NCBI GenBank assembly: GCA_907163375.1
Contig: CAJQUW010012931.1
Span: forward strand, 62,001 to 126,000
From: Prostheceraeus crozeri
Taxonomy: Eukaryota > Platyhelminthes > Polycladida > Euryleptidae
Length of the DNA stretch: 64,000 nucleotides
Direction of reading: 5' to 3'
The position numbers and the translations under genes are program-made. The notes beneath the pieces are model-generated. The model did no database searches. It saw only the letters and a list, made by a program, of their open reading frames with translations, and was not told where the DNA came from. This document shows, piece by piece, positions 12,551 to 23,463 of the stretch (position 1 is its first letter; each line of letters starts with the position of its first letter).

Positions 12551-13706
12551 TAATAATCATAATAAAGGCGCTTTATTTGTTTGAAGACCTCAATACTGAG
12601 AAACGTGAGATCTGAAATGATCACAACGTTACAACAAAGATGACCAAAAAAATGAAAGCAACAAAAAAAGAAAAAAGTTATCTCAATATTCCACTATTGG
12701 CTAGCCGCATCATTGTCACGATAAATGTTCGATTTCGCAAGGTAGAATTGATTTTGGACATACGAAAAGACTTTGAGCAATCATTTGCTACCGGGCACAA
12801 ATGGTGTATTGGATGAGATGTATCATTCACCAATTTATAAGATAGACGTAGACTTAAAATTCAACACCGGTTATTCAAAGGAACGAACCCGGTGCAGTCA
12901 CATGTAGAAGTACCACAAACTATACGATGGTGCTCTAGATTGTACTTTTTCCAGTATAAATTCTTGGTTTTTCTTGCAAATTGCAAAACACAGGGGCAGC
13001 ATATTCCAACACACTTCTGATACAATTTTCATAAATAGCAATTAAATCACTTTTATCAAAGAACGGTTTAAGCTGCCACGAAACTGAAAGCTTAGATGAA
13101 ACCATTTTCGTGATTTCAGTTGTGTGCGCAGACCATTTGAAATCCTCATCAATTGTCACTCCGAGAAGTTTTAGCTTCTCAACAACAGGTGTATCCACTA
13201 TACAAAATCCTGTAACATCATGACTACTGGATTGTTGAATGGAAATTTGAGCACTGTTTTCTTTCTTGATGCTCATCTTATAGTCATCGGCCCATCTGAT
13301 TGTGTCCAATAAGCAACTCTGCAAAAGGCTGTGGGTGCTGTCTTTTCCAATGGCACCAGCAATAAGTATGTCATCAGCCTATTTTGCTATGCACAAGTCT
13401 TCTTGATGGTAAACGCACAAGGCATTTGTGAAATAGCCAAACAGATTAGGGCCAATTGAAGAACCTTTTTGCTTTTAACAGGCATCAAACTGCTATAGCA
13501 ACCTTTACATCTGATTCTTTGGCATCTTGACATTAAATAATTATCAATAAAATATGTCATAAAAGGGTCGAAGTTGTCGGATAACAATTTTTCAAGTTAG
13601 AGCCTGTGTGATATCTCGTCAAATCCTCTTGTTAGGTCTATTGACAGTAAGTGGCAAGCAGCAACGTTCTTTTTCTGAATACGTCGAGTCACATGGTCCT
13701 CTAAAG
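12551..13706 (-). pseudogene. LINE-A (CR1/L2-like), reverse transcriptase C-terminal half and 3' end
   Basis: Minus-strand frames at 13,848-13,597, 13,587-13,387 and 13,324-12,935 form consecutive parts of a LINE reverse transcriptase: HLLSIDLTRGFDEISHRL (catalytic motif A region), a degraded palm, TIRWADDYKMSI (the YADD box reads WADD), KLLGVTIDEDFKWSAH and an SVLEYAAPVF thumb block. Frame changes and stops break it up. The 3' end is AAATAAAGCGCCTTTATTAT at about 12,551-12,580 (minus strand), like the LINE-B tail. It continues upstream at 15,390 after the hAT-like insertion. Confidence 0.75.
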
Positions 13707-15389
13707 CAGTGGCGAGAGCAGTTAATCGATTCCGCACGATTAATCGTGTGACCAAATCAATCGCGAGATTCTTAAATGAACAGGAATCGGGCGATTTTTT
13801 TTTGCAATGTGACTTCTCAGTGAAATTTGCTTGATGAGGTAAAAACAATGTTTCTATTCACGCTTTCACCGTTTGAGATAATTGCAATGCGCGGATGCTC
13901 GTTCCTGAGATCATGTATAGCTAGACAGAACTGCCATGTGAAATCTCTATGGGAGCTTCACACATAGCATTAAACATGTTCGCATATGTCAGGTACACCA
14001 TTTATACGAATCATGTATGTTGTCAAGGCAGTCAAGCATAGTAGGTCTCTATGACATTATATCTCCGCATTGAAATCATGTAAATATATTCATAACAATG
14101 TGTACTAATGCCTGATTCACATTTAACATGCCCACTACGAGCATAGCCCGGTAACAATTGCACTTGCAGATTCGTTAATTCGCCTGAGCATAGAAAAAAA
14201 GATGTCTTCAGAATTGTACTATTTAAGCTTAAAACTTCCTTGGTAGCAGTAGACGCTGCGCTGTTATCTCCACAAGGGCTCGTCAGTGCGGCTCGGAATG
14301 GCCCAAAATAGGCTAGCTTAAAATATTGGAATGGCTGAGCAAGCTGATGACTGCACAAAGGGCTGCTGTGTCTATCTATCCTGGCTATTCCGCGCGGCTG
14401 ATAATCCTAGAGATTATAGAGTGCCAATTTTATATATTTTTAGCTAGTCTGGGCCAATCTGAGCAGTACTGATGAACCTTTGTAAGGCGATACGTAATGT
14501 CTAAGGCACAGAATTTTTGTGCATAAAATTTTTCAAGTTTTAGGACATCTCTCTTTTGGACTTGATAATGTTTTGCAAACGTTATAAACCTAATACTTTG
14601 ATTAAAGTGATGCATAATTATGCTTATTTCAGGACTGATATAGAAGAAACGGCAAATACCTACTCTTCTACAACTATGTCCGACAAAATATGATTGATGA
14701 GAACCAAAATAGCCACAACTGGGAAATACAAATAATAATACTTCATCCATTGAGGGAACCAGTGGTAATCGATGAAATTCAAAGTATGCTCTTTATCGAG
14801 TACTTTCGATCACTGCACGCAACCATCATCAGGACCGTGCACTCGATAAAGTATATAAAAAGTATGCTCGCAAGTGTACTCGATAAAGGGCATACTTTCA
14901 ATTCCATCGTTTTCCACGGGTTCCCTCGGAATGGAAGAAAACATTCAGATCCCGTTATTTCATTCAATATACTTCATAGTACATATACATGAGTACTTCT
15001 GATGAAGAAATTGCAGTACGTCTGCAGATTTGCAGTAGAATCTTGTAAAAAGACTATCAAGACTTTTCCTGCCTTGTTTGTTACTTTTTATGTGTTCATA
15101 TTTATTATGCTATTTTCCCAAACATTTACAAATATCGCATTAATTAATAGGGTAGTTCTAATTTCAGTCTAAATAGACTGTAAGTGTCACCTGCTCACAA
15201 TTTTAATGAAAGTTATCAAACTTTTAATGAAAAATGGTCTAGAAATTAAAAGAAGATGTGAGCTAGATTAACGGTAACTTTCTATTGTCATTAAATCTCA
15301 AAATATTCAGAATCGCATGATTTTCAATTAATAGTACGCTGAGTCGCACGATTCGGAATCGTGCGAATATCGAATCGCTCCCGCCACTG
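13707..15389. mobile_element. Second hAT-like non-autonomous element, inserted in LINE-A
   Basis: Left terminus CAGTGGCGAGAGC and right terminus (inward) CAGTGGCGGGAGCG give a terminal inverted repeat that continues, diverged, for about 60 bp including CGCACGATT...AATCGTG palindromic blocks. The flanking 8-mers are CTCTAAAG (13,699) and CTCTACAT (15,390), matching at 6 of 8 positions and resembling the hAT target consensus nTCTAnAn. Excision rejoins LINE-A coding blocks: STTCALLNV upstream and LEDHVTRRIQKKN downstream. It contains a foldback MITE but no transposase. Confidence 0.65.
14170..14565. mobile_element. Foldback MITE, copy 2
   Basis: A diverged copy of the element at 187-548 with the same block order: a GAAAAAAAGATGTCTTCAGA-like start, TATTTAAGC, AGACGCTGCG, CACAAGGGCTCGTCAG, GCGGCTCGGAATGGCCCAAA, then the inverted arm. 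It sits inside the second hAT-like element. Non-coding. Confidence 0.7.
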
Positions 15390-15891
15390 CTCTACATTCA
15401 ATAATGCGCAAGTTGTCGATGATTTCTTACGATATCCATACTGATTTGATACCATACTGATCAGGCTTTTTACACAATTCAGTTTTCAATGAGTTCTTCT
15501 GGCACAGGCAGTAACGAAATAGGGCAAACATGCTCAATGCTTGGTTTTTTATTTTAGAGATGAGGATGACATCTGGGATTTTCTGAATGGTTGGAAGATC
15601 TGCTAGCTGCATACATTTGTTGCAAATAATGGTCAGAAGTTTTGCAATCACTGAAGAAAGCTTTGACCAGATGATAGACGGTATACCATCCGAACCGAGA
15701 CTTGTTTTTGGAGATGCGTTGGACAGCAAGCCAAAAGTACGGGCTTCATCAAATTCAAATGGCCCAATGTAGGGCAAAGGCGTTTTCTTAGGATATTCTC
15801 TGGATTTATCTAAGCGTTTTCTCTAGATTTTGATTCACGGTTTCTAATAGCTCGGGGACACTTTTCGTGACAGCCAATCTTCACTACTTGC
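15390..15891 (-). pseudogene. LINE-A, reverse transcriptase N-terminal part
   Basis: The minus-strand frame 15,777-15,427 reads LPYIGPFEFDEARTF... then SLGSDGIPSIIWSKLSS and NKCMQLADLPTIQKIPDVIL. This is the standard start of a LINE reverse transcriptase (the K(S/T)xGxDGIP block and the PxxWK block). A frame change then gives QYGYRKKSSTTCALLNV, the conserved Q(F/Y)GFRxxxST motif, immediately before the hAT-like insertion at 15,389. Confidence 0.75.
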
Positions 15892-17037
15892 GATGAGAAA
15901 ACCAGAGAAAAGCTTCCACAGGTACCAATGTATATACTTGTATTACGTAGCTCTCCTGACGTTTCGCCTGGTCGGCTTGATCACAGGAAGTGAAAGACGA
16001 TACAATCGTTCAGCATGGCATGATTCAACACGTGACATTCATCGAACACGTTCAGCATGGAATGATTTAACACCTGACAGACATTGGACAATAGAAAAAT
16101 TACAAAACGTACACTAAAATAGTTTAAGAACTTACTATTAAAAAGGACAAACTAAGTAGACTGTACAAATACTAAAGTTATAAAGAGAGTAAAACTAAGC
16201 AAGAGAAGATCGTTAAGAGCTAGCATGAGATAAAGATACGAAGAGCGAGAAAAAAAAACAAAAAAACAAAAACAAAAACAAAAACAAAAAAAACCGCTGG
16301 TCAGGCAATTAGCAATTTCTTACCGAAACACCCATTCATAAGAATATCTGGAGGAAAACTGTTAATGTAGATCGATTCCAAGTGAATTCGTCTCGAATAG
16401 GTGTGGAGTCCCCGGTGCAGAACCTCCCACTCAACGTCCATATGATCATGTGGATGATGGATGTGGAAATGCTCGGCCACCGCACTGTCGAGCTTCTTAC
16501 CGAACAGATGTTCCTTTACTCTTGATCCTATTGATCGCACTGTTTGTCCCACATATATCTGGTTACATGATTTGCAAGTAATCTTGTAGATGACCCCTTT
16601 CGTACCACAATCATTGGGAGATTTGGCAAATTTACAAGTGGCATCTTACAAGTACATCTTTATCTCATGCTAGCTCTTAACGATCTTCTCTTGCTTAGTT
16701 TTACTCTCTTTATAACTTTAGTATTTGTACAGTCTACTTAGTTTGTCCTTTTTAATAGTAAGTTCTTAAACTATTTTAGTGTACGTTTTGTAATTTTTCT
16801 ATTGTCCAATGTCTGTCAGGTGTTAAATCATTCCATGCTGAACGTGTTCGATGAATGTCACGTGTTGAATCATGCCATGCTGAACGATTGTATCGTCTTT
16901 CACTTCCTGTGATCAAGCCGACCAGGCGAAACGTCAGGAGAGCTACGTAATACAAGTATATACATTGGTACCTGTGGAAGCTTTTCTCTGGTTTTCTCAT
17001 TAAACACTCCGGGTACGCGTGGAACAGCACAATCTTG
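15892..17037 (-). mobile_element. Palindromic Penelope-like element (PLE-c) with 13-bp target duplication
   Basis: Two arms, 15,893-16,237 and 16,656-17,000, are inverted copies of equal length (345 bp, no indels; visibly near-identical), so the same 74-codon frame appears on both strands. Between them, on the minus strand, lies a GIY-YIG endonuclease: GVIYKITCKSCNQIYVGQT, then RVKEHLFGKKLDSAVAEHF. It is preceded by a C-x-F/H-type Cys motif and followed by an (A)nC-rich stretch at 16,246-16,296. The 13-mer CTTCACTACTTGC flanks the unit (15,879 and 17,038). No reverse transcriptase remains. Removing it restores LINE-A (NVDASSE to DWLSRK). Confidence 0.8.
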
Positions 17038-17204
17038 CTTCACTACTTGCATCAACATTTATGACCATTTTCTTAATGTCCCATATAGATCGAGTAGTCT
17101 TGAGATCAGTGCTCCCATTCTTCTTTGCGAGATAAATCAGACACCTTGTATTGCGGTAATGGTGATATAATGACCAACTGCGCTCTCGATGAGACATAAA
17201 ACGT
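17038..17204 (-). pseudogene. LINE-A, linker between endonuclease and reverse transcriptase
   Basis: The minus-strand frame reads MSHRERSWSLYHHYRNTRCL then TTRSIWDIKKMVINVDASSE. This is the basic linker region just before the reverse transcriptase; compare LYHHYKAKV...KLIWSNKMKKSK in LINE-B. It is isolated by PLE-c on one side and PLE-d on the other. The frame continues from INKRF on the far side of PLE-d. Confidence 0.7.
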
Positions 17205-17443
17205 CTAAATTGACTGCAGCGAACGGGAGGTAATTCATTTTCATGAGTTCCAACTCGTTTGGTAAATCTCCCTTGAAAAAAATTATTAGCTGCTGGTTAT
17301 CTTTTATATTGTTCCGTCCCTGTAGCCAACAGATGATGGCCCAGAAAACAAAAGCATGGTGAACGCTGAGCTTTCGCGAGACCACTCGCATCGTCTGAGC
17401 GTTGTAAAATTAACCATTAAAATCATGAGAGTGGACTACTTCA

Positions 17444-17770
17444 CTACCAACGGGTTATTTCATACTTTCTGTTGAGATCAGGTCGGTGAATATCAATCAT
17501 TTGGGCTTCAGCGATTCTAGTCTCAACAGGCGTTTTACAATGTGTCAATATCTCTACCTGAAAATCGTTGATTGTCAAAGAATTATTGTGATCATTCTTA
17601 GAATGATCAGACAGGGCACTATTGTCATTATTCATTCTCAGACTATATTCATGTTCGCGATATCTAGCTTGGAATTGTCTGCAAGTTTGACCAATGTATT
17701 TCTTGTTGCAGAACCTACAGACAAAAGAGTAAACAATAAATTTGTCTTCATACATGTAGTCATCTGGCAT
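17444..17770 (-). pseudogene. Inverted copy of PLE-d GIY-YIG endonuclease end
   Basis: 108 codons carrying CRFCNKKYIGQTCRQFQ and the trailing His/Glu block (VETRIAEAQMIDIHRPDLN), identical in translation to the last 108 residues of the frame at 21,939-22,664. It lies in the left inverted arm of PLE-d. It has no upstream reverse transcriptase of its own, so it is a by-product of the inverted terminal repeat rather than a separate gene. Confidence 0.8.
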
Positions 17771-18335
17771 ATGTTCGCAAATAGTACAATTTACATGTTT
17801 ATTTCTCTTATATTTGCAATCGAGACTTTGACAATTGAGATATTTAGCTGGTTTATTGATAATTTATAGTCATTTTTCTTATTCCGTCCGATAAGACTAA
17901 CCGGCTTTGCATCACGGACAAGAATAAATTTTTAGATAAAAATGCTGAAATTCTACAAGATACATCGACTTATCGTGAATTAGCTAAAAGTAAGAATAAA
18001 AACATCGAAAAACAAGCAAATTCTTTAATGAGAAATGTGGGTAAAAAATACCTTTCAAAAACTGAACTGGAAAAACTGATTATGACTGGAAGTAAACCAG
18101 CGTGTTTCCGGACGATGATTAAGGATCATAAAACAAAAGATGAAACGGGTTTTCCTCTAAGTCCGATAGCCGCAGTTAACAATACACCCACTGAAAAGCT
18201 AGATTGGTACAAGCAATATTTTGACGCAATTGGTTCAGTTTGTAAACAGTAACGTGAAAAACCCTGAAGAAGTCATTTTTGACCTAAAAGATAAAAAACT
18301 GAATGTGAGAGATAAGATCAGATAAGTGTCAGAGG

Positions 18336-18664
18336 ATGTTCTCTTGTGCAGGCATTGATGGTGACCCTATTGTCAGTGCTACACGTGTGGGAAAGAAAAA
18401 AGGCGAGAGGCTGGTCAAGATTGCATGCAAAGACACTCGTACGAAATATGAAGTCTTGCGAAGTCTTGAAGAAGCGAAGAATTTACGTCGGGAGGAAGAA
18501 TTCAAAAGGTTTTCTTAAATCCAGACCGAACCTTTATTCAGCAGAGCTTGATGAAAGAACTGCAGACTGAATGCAAGCGGATGCGTGATGCTGGTGAAGA
18601 TGTGGTTGTGTTCAAAGAGCAAGTTGTGAAGCGTTGTGAAATTTCAAATTTTCGAAATCGATCT
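18336..18664 (+). pseudogene. LINE-B ORF1 C-terminal remnant
   Basis: The frame at 18,336 gives a lysine-rich sequence ending in RSLEEAKNLRREEEFKRF. One frame over, it continues as FLNPDRTFIQQSLMKELQTE and then CKRMRDAGEDVVVFKEQVV to a stop at 18,664. This pattern (nucleic-acid-binding fold, then ..NPDLT..(E/Q)R...LR.E...RR..GE) is the C-terminus of ORF1 proteins of CR1/L2-like LINEs. A frameshift near 18,515 separates the two parts, and the N-terminus is missing. Confidence 0.65.
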
Positions 18665-18689
18665 TAACCCGTAGGGAAAGTCAGCGTCT

Positions 18690-19385
18690 ATACCCATCTC
18701 TGTTCCTCTCAAATGTGCAATCCTTGCAGCCAAAACACGATGAACTGTGCGCATTTGCTTCTGCAAACCTGGTGTAATTGCTCTTACTGAGACCTGGCTG
18801 TCCGATTGTGTTTCTACTGCTCAAATTTCACTACCACAATATTCAGAACCAATTCGATATGATCGAGAAGGCAAGCGAGGTGGTGGTGTTTGCGCCTACG
18901 TTCGCTCTAATACCAGGATGGAGGAAGTAGACATTGATGAAGAGCATCCAGACTGCATGGAGTGTATTTGGTTGCATTTGCTGTCAAGCAAGCTTGTGCT
19001 TTTACTGGCGTATGTTCCCGCGAATCTCAGGACTTCGCAATATGAAAGCATAATTTCCTATATTATTCGAAATGCCGATAACATCTTAGAAAAATGTCAT
19101 GAGAGCAAACTTGTCATAATGGGTGATTTGAACAAGCTACCTTGTAGCTCTTTTAAAGAGGTCCTTGGTTTGAAACAAGTGGTCAAATCTCCAATGCGTG
19201 GCCAATCAGTGCTAGACAAGATCTTTCTTGACTCGGAATTGATATGCTTCTATTCGCCTGCAAAAGTATGCTCGAATATCGGAAATGCTGACCACAAAGG
19301 CGTGTTTCTCAAACCCTCTGTTGATGTGTCTATTGACTCCATTCAAAGACGGAGAGTTTTAGACTTTCGTCGCAGCCACGTCTAA
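18690..19385 (+). pseudogene. LINE-B apurinic-type endonuclease domain
   Basis: The first conserved block (SNVQSLQPKHDELCAF) lies in a different frame from 18,747 onward, indicating a one-base shift near 18,772. The main frame contains ALTETWLSD (catalytic Glu block), GGGVCAYVR, LVIMGDLNKLP (the GDxN block) and NADHKGVFL (the C-terminal SDH-like block, here ADH). This order identifies the exonuclease-III-like endonuclease of non-LTR retrotransposons. A single TAA at 19,383-19,385 separates it from the reverse transcriptase in the same frame. Confidence 0.8.
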
Positions 19386-19400
19386 TCATTTAAAGCAAAG

Positions 19401-21272
19401 TTGAACGCTTTTGACTGGACAAGCTTTTACAGATCACACGAGGATACTCAAGAGAAATGCAATACATTCTATGATGTCATAAATAATGCATTGGGTGAAA
19501 TTCCGGTTTCAGAAGTTGAAATGACTCCACGAGATAAACCTTGGGTCACACCTATACTAAAGAACCTGATAAATTTGAAGCACATGGCATATCGCGACCA
19601 GAACTTTGAACTGTATCATCATTATAAAGCCAAGGTCACGGACGAAATAAAAAATGCAAAATTAATTTGGTCGAATAAGATGAAGAAGTCGAAGAAGGGA
19701 ATTTGGAAGGTTGTAGATAGTGTTCTTCTGAAATCCTGCGGAAAGCAAAGCGACCTGAAATCAATCACGGACAACTTCAGCTCATTAGAAGACGCTGCAG
19801 CTGCTATTAATACTCACTTTCAGAGCTTCTTTGGATCCCAGTCAGACTGGACTCAGATTCAAAGTCACATCAACAATGAACATTGTAATTGGGTACCATT
19901 AATTGATCAAGGTATTGTGCTTCAAGAGATTCAAAATTTGAATGTAAACAAATCAGCTGGCAGTGATGATTTACCCCCACGCCTTTTGAGAGAATGTGAA
20001 CATGAAATTTCTGGCCCTCTTACGCACATCATTAACCTATCAATACAATCCCAAACAGTGCCGGAGCAGTGGAAGGTGGCAAATGTGGTGCCGGTACCAA
20101 AGGTAAAGAATGCAACCGTCGATGACCTGAGACCTATATCCCTTCTACCTGTGATGAGCAAAATCCTTGAATCATCAGTTTTGAAATCAGTAAAAACCTC
20201 ACTCTTGGGGTGTTATGGAAAGGAACAATTTGGCTTCAGACCAGCTGCATCTACTCTTCATGCTCAAATTTATATCCAGGAATTTGTTACTCGCAGCATG
20301 GATTTATTAAACACTTCAGGTGTTATGCTCATTTCTTTTGACATGAGTAAAGCGTTCGATAGACTTTGTCATGCTTCCCTTATGCACTCTATGATTAAAC
20401 ATGATCTCCCTCCCAATTTTGTATTGTGGCTGTGTAACTATCTTCAAGACAGAACTCAGCGTGTTTGTTTAAATGGATACGCAAGTAGTCCTCTAATCGA
20501 TGTATGCTCCGGTGTGCAACAAGGTTCAATATTAGGGCCTTATCTATTTGCCGCACATGTCGGGTCCTTGCGGGCCTTTTCATCATGCGCCTGTATCGTG
20601 AAGTATGCACACAACATTGTTGTGTTGCTTCCTTTTGTCAAAAAAGACAATTTGAGTGAAATGTTGAGCAGAGAGATGCAGAACATGTCAGGTTGGTGTT
20701 CTTCAAACGGCTTGCTGCTAAATCAGTCCAAGACCAAAATAATGATTTTCTCTTGCACTGCCCCCAAGCCATTCATCTCATCAGACTTTGTGGTTTGCAG
20801 TACATTAAAGATTCTTGGTGTTACTTTTCAAGATGACCTCAGATGGGATGAACATGTTGAAAGAATTTGCAAGATGGCTGCACGCAGAGTAAATGCTCTA
20901 CGTATCTTGAAGAAGATTTTATCAAAAAAAGATCTTATAACTGTGTACAAGATGTATATTTTTGGAATCCTAGAGTATAACGCTCCCCTGTTTGTTGGTA
21001 TGTCAGCCAAAGAAAGCAAAAAGTTGGAAGCTATCCGAAAAAGATCGCATGCAATAACTTGTGGCAAAGGCTGTCCTTGTGACTTGTTCGTGCCTCTATC
21101 TCAACAAAGAGAGACGAGAGCACTGAATACATTCAAAACTCTGATGAGTCCAAACAGTGTATTGAACTTTCTTTCGCCAGATCAGATGACTTACTCCAAC
21201 CATTTGCGACTACCCATGATCAAAACTCGACGAAGAGCAGCTTCATTTATTCCTTTTTGTACTGTGATGTAG
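19401..21272 (+). pseudogene. LINE-B reverse transcriptase with altered catalytic box
   Basis: A long open frame (623 codons) with the standard order: a linker (NAFDWTSFY...RDKPWVTP), NKSAGSDDLPPRLL, VPEQWKVANVVPVPK, LRPISLLPVMSKILE, QFGFRPAASTLHA, ISFDMSKAFDRL (motif A), SGVQQGSILGPYLF (motif B), KYAHNIVVLLP where YADD is expected, then LNQSKTKIM, LKILGVTFQDDLRW and a thumb ending FIPFCTVM. The two catalytic aspartates of motif C are His and Asn here, so polymerisation should be abolished although the frame is open. It shares a frame with the endonuclease apart from one stop codon. Confidence 0.9.
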
Positions 21273-21439
21273 CCTATAACAAGTTTTTAACAAGAATGTG
21301 AATTTTATGTGCTTACTTGTATTTTGATCTACATGCATATTTTAGTATTACTCTGTTGCCATGAACGATTTTCAATCATTTCGAATAAAGACGCCTTATT
21401 ATTATTATTAAGATCTTTATTTCGTTGGATGTTGTAGGT

Positions 21440-22664
21440 CTATACCTATGGCATACAAGTCGTTACTGAATTTGCTTCGCGTCATTGGGATCAAATACAT
21501 AATTGTAATTTGACTGTGAAAGATTTGGAAAAATGTTTAACGTTCATAACCTATAATTATGAAATAAGCTTCGCTGAGAAAACATACTTGTAAATCCGTG
21601 GCTTCCCTATGGGTAGTCATTTTGCACCTCCTTTTGCCATCATATCCATGGATAAAATCGAAAATGAAGCTTTGAATGTATTGAAAAGTGAATACAATAT
21701 TGTGCCTAAAGTTTACCTGAGATACATCGATGATATCTTAATGGGACTTTTTGAACGTAATGATAGTCTCTTCCAGAGAATTCTGGCTATTTTTAATAAT
21801 GTAAACGATAACATTAAATTTACCATCGATGTACCTGAGGTGGACAAATCTCTAAATGTTTTGGACCTCTCAATATAAGTAGAAAATGAAAATATAAAGT
21901 ATTCGTGGTATACTAAAGAAGCTCATTCGAGTATCACTTTGAACAGAGAAAGTTGGCTTCCGAGACATGTAAAAAGTAACTTCATCATTAATACTGTAAA
22001 ACAGGTGAATGATAAATGTTCTGACATGGATAATAAAAATGAGGCCTTTCAAAAATTGGATAAAAGATTCCAGGAAAATGGTTACAAAAATGTCCACAGC
22101 AATCGCGTTGTGAAATGTAAAGACAAGAAAATAAGTAAATCGACAAAAAAAGATAAAAGTACATACTTGAAATTAGATTATATCAACGATAAATGCACTA
22201 AGAAAATCACTAAAATTGTTAATAAGCACAACTTTCCGATACAAATTATCAATAAACCAGCTAAATATCTCAATTGTCAAAGTCTCGATTGCAAATATAA
22301 GAGAAATAAACATGTAAATTGTACTATTTGCGAACATATGCCAGATGACTACATGTATGAAGACAAATTTATTGTTTACTCTTTTGTCTGTAGGTTCTGC
22401 AACAAGAAATACATTGGTCAAACTTGCAGACAATTCCAAGCTAGATATCGCGAACATGAATATAGTCTGAGAATGAATAATGACAATAGTGCCCTGTCTG
22501 ATCATTCTAAGAATGATCACAATAATTCTTTGACAATCAACGATTTTCAGGTAGAGATATTGACACATTGTAAAACGCCTGTTGAGACTAGAATCGCTGA
22601 AGCCCAAATGATTGATATTCACCGACCTGATCTCAACAGAAAGTATGAAATAACCCGTTGGTAG
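21440..22664 (+). pseudogene. PLE-d reverse transcriptase C-terminal part and GIY-YIG endonuclease
   Basis: After motif A at the LINE-B junction, the frame runs through an RT fingers/palm region, a stop before GFPMGSHFAPPFAIISMD (motif B), VYLRYIDDILMGLFE (motif C with YIDD), a thumb, and after a stop near 21,878 the frame 21,939-22,664. That frame has a Cys-rich linker (LNCQSLDCKYK...CTICEH) and the GIY-YIG nuclease YSFVCRFCNKKYIGQT...REHEYSL. The Cys-rich linker before GIY-YIG is usual for Penelope-like enzymes. At least two stops interrupt it. Confidence 0.85.
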
Positions 22665-22869
22665 TGAAGTAGTCCACTCTCATGATTTTAATGGTTAATT
22701 TTACAACGCTCAGACGATGCGAGTGGTCTCGCGAAAGCTCAGCGTTCACCATGCTTTTGTTTTCTGGGCCATCATCTGTTGGCTACAGGGACGGAACAAT
22801 ATAAAAGATAACCAGCAGCTAATAATTTTTTTCAAGGGAGATTTACCAAACGAGTTGGAACTCATAAAA

Positions 22870-23328
22870 ACATAAAACGTTTATTTATGGCCACCGTAAT
22901 CACGTTAGAGATCCAAGGTTTTTCACGTGTAGTTCGTTTCAGATTTTGGTGAAGCTACATCCACTTTCTGTGGTACATAGTCAAAAAGCATATCCTTGGT
23001 ATTATTATTCAAACTAGAGCCATTAGGAAAATAGAGCAAAACTCTACTTTTCTCATACTAGAGGAAATAAGGCAAAATTAATTGCTCAAAATTCTGAGTA
23101 TCATCATTTCAATTCACAGAGAGAACCGTCACTGAACACCATTGAGGATATAAATGAATTCTTTACCCAACAACAAAGTCCCCCACCAGATTTACCAGTA
23201 GTTCGATCAGCTCGACGAATGATATAGTTGCTCATAGCAAGTAATCCGTCGCAAACAGTACCGCCGAGCCATGTCTCGATAACACAAACAATCAGGAGTT
23301 TTAGTATAAAGGAACATTGAAATTTCAT
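22870..23328 (-). pseudogene. LINE-A endonuclease domain
   Basis: The minus-strand frame 23,328-23,104 reads VCVIETWLGGTVCDGLLAMS then RADRTTGKSGGGLCCWVKN, the ETWL and GGG(V/L)C blocks of a LINE apurinic-type endonuclease. The remainder down to 22,870 is degraded. At 22,881 the frame ITVAINKRF runs into the PLE-d insertion and resumes as MSHRERSW at 17,193. Confidence 0.7.
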
Positions 23329-23463
23329 CCAATTTATGAAACACGGATCTCAAATTAAGCAAACACATCGATGGTAGGAAATACTGCTTTGCATGTCAAG
23401 CAGATCTGCTAACAATCTTTCCATTTCGAATCACGACATTTTTGCCATTTTCTCTCCAGAATC

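Larger units (their letters stand above)
18320..21408 (+). mobile_element. LINE-B (CR1/L2-like), full insertion with 7-bp target duplication
   Basis: TAAGATC occurs at 18,313-18,319 and 21,409-21,415. Excising 18,320-21,408 plus one duplication restores the PLE-d frame DKIFISLDVVGLY. The element carries an ORF1 tail, an endonuclease, a reverse transcriptase and a 3' end of AATAAAGACGCC followed by (TTA)n. At 3,089 bp it is 5'-truncated. It is the innermost coding layer of the nest and therefore the youngest of this chain. Confidence 0.85.
17205..22869 (+). mobile_element. Palindromic Penelope-like element (PLE-d), split by LINE-B
   Basis: The target duplication ACATAAAACGT is at 17,194-17,204 and 22,870-22,880. 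Inverted arms of 623 bp (17,243-17,865 and 22,243-22,865) both encode the GIY-YIG end, so the left arm shows it on the minus strand. The body reads rightwards: an N-terminal RT block (KPACFRTMIKDHKTKDETGF, 17,930-18,312), LINE-B, motif A (ISLDVVGLY at about 21,418), GFPMGSHFAPP, YLRYIDDIL (catalytic YIDD), then YSFVCRFCNKKYIGQT of GIY-YIG. The inverted upstream copy of the 3' end is a known Penelope architecture. A stop before GFPMG and the LINE insertion make it inactive. Confidence 0.85.

Noticed and set aside
15893-16117. 74-codon frame on the plus strand and its duplicate at 16,776-17,000 (minus)
   Set aside because: Encoded by the inverted arms of PLE-c, which are terminal repeats; no protein-family features.
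22173-22622. 149-codon minus-strand frame, repeated at 17,486-17,869 on the plus strand
   Set aside because: Antisense of the PLE-d GIY-YIG region; its duplication only reflects the inverted repeat.
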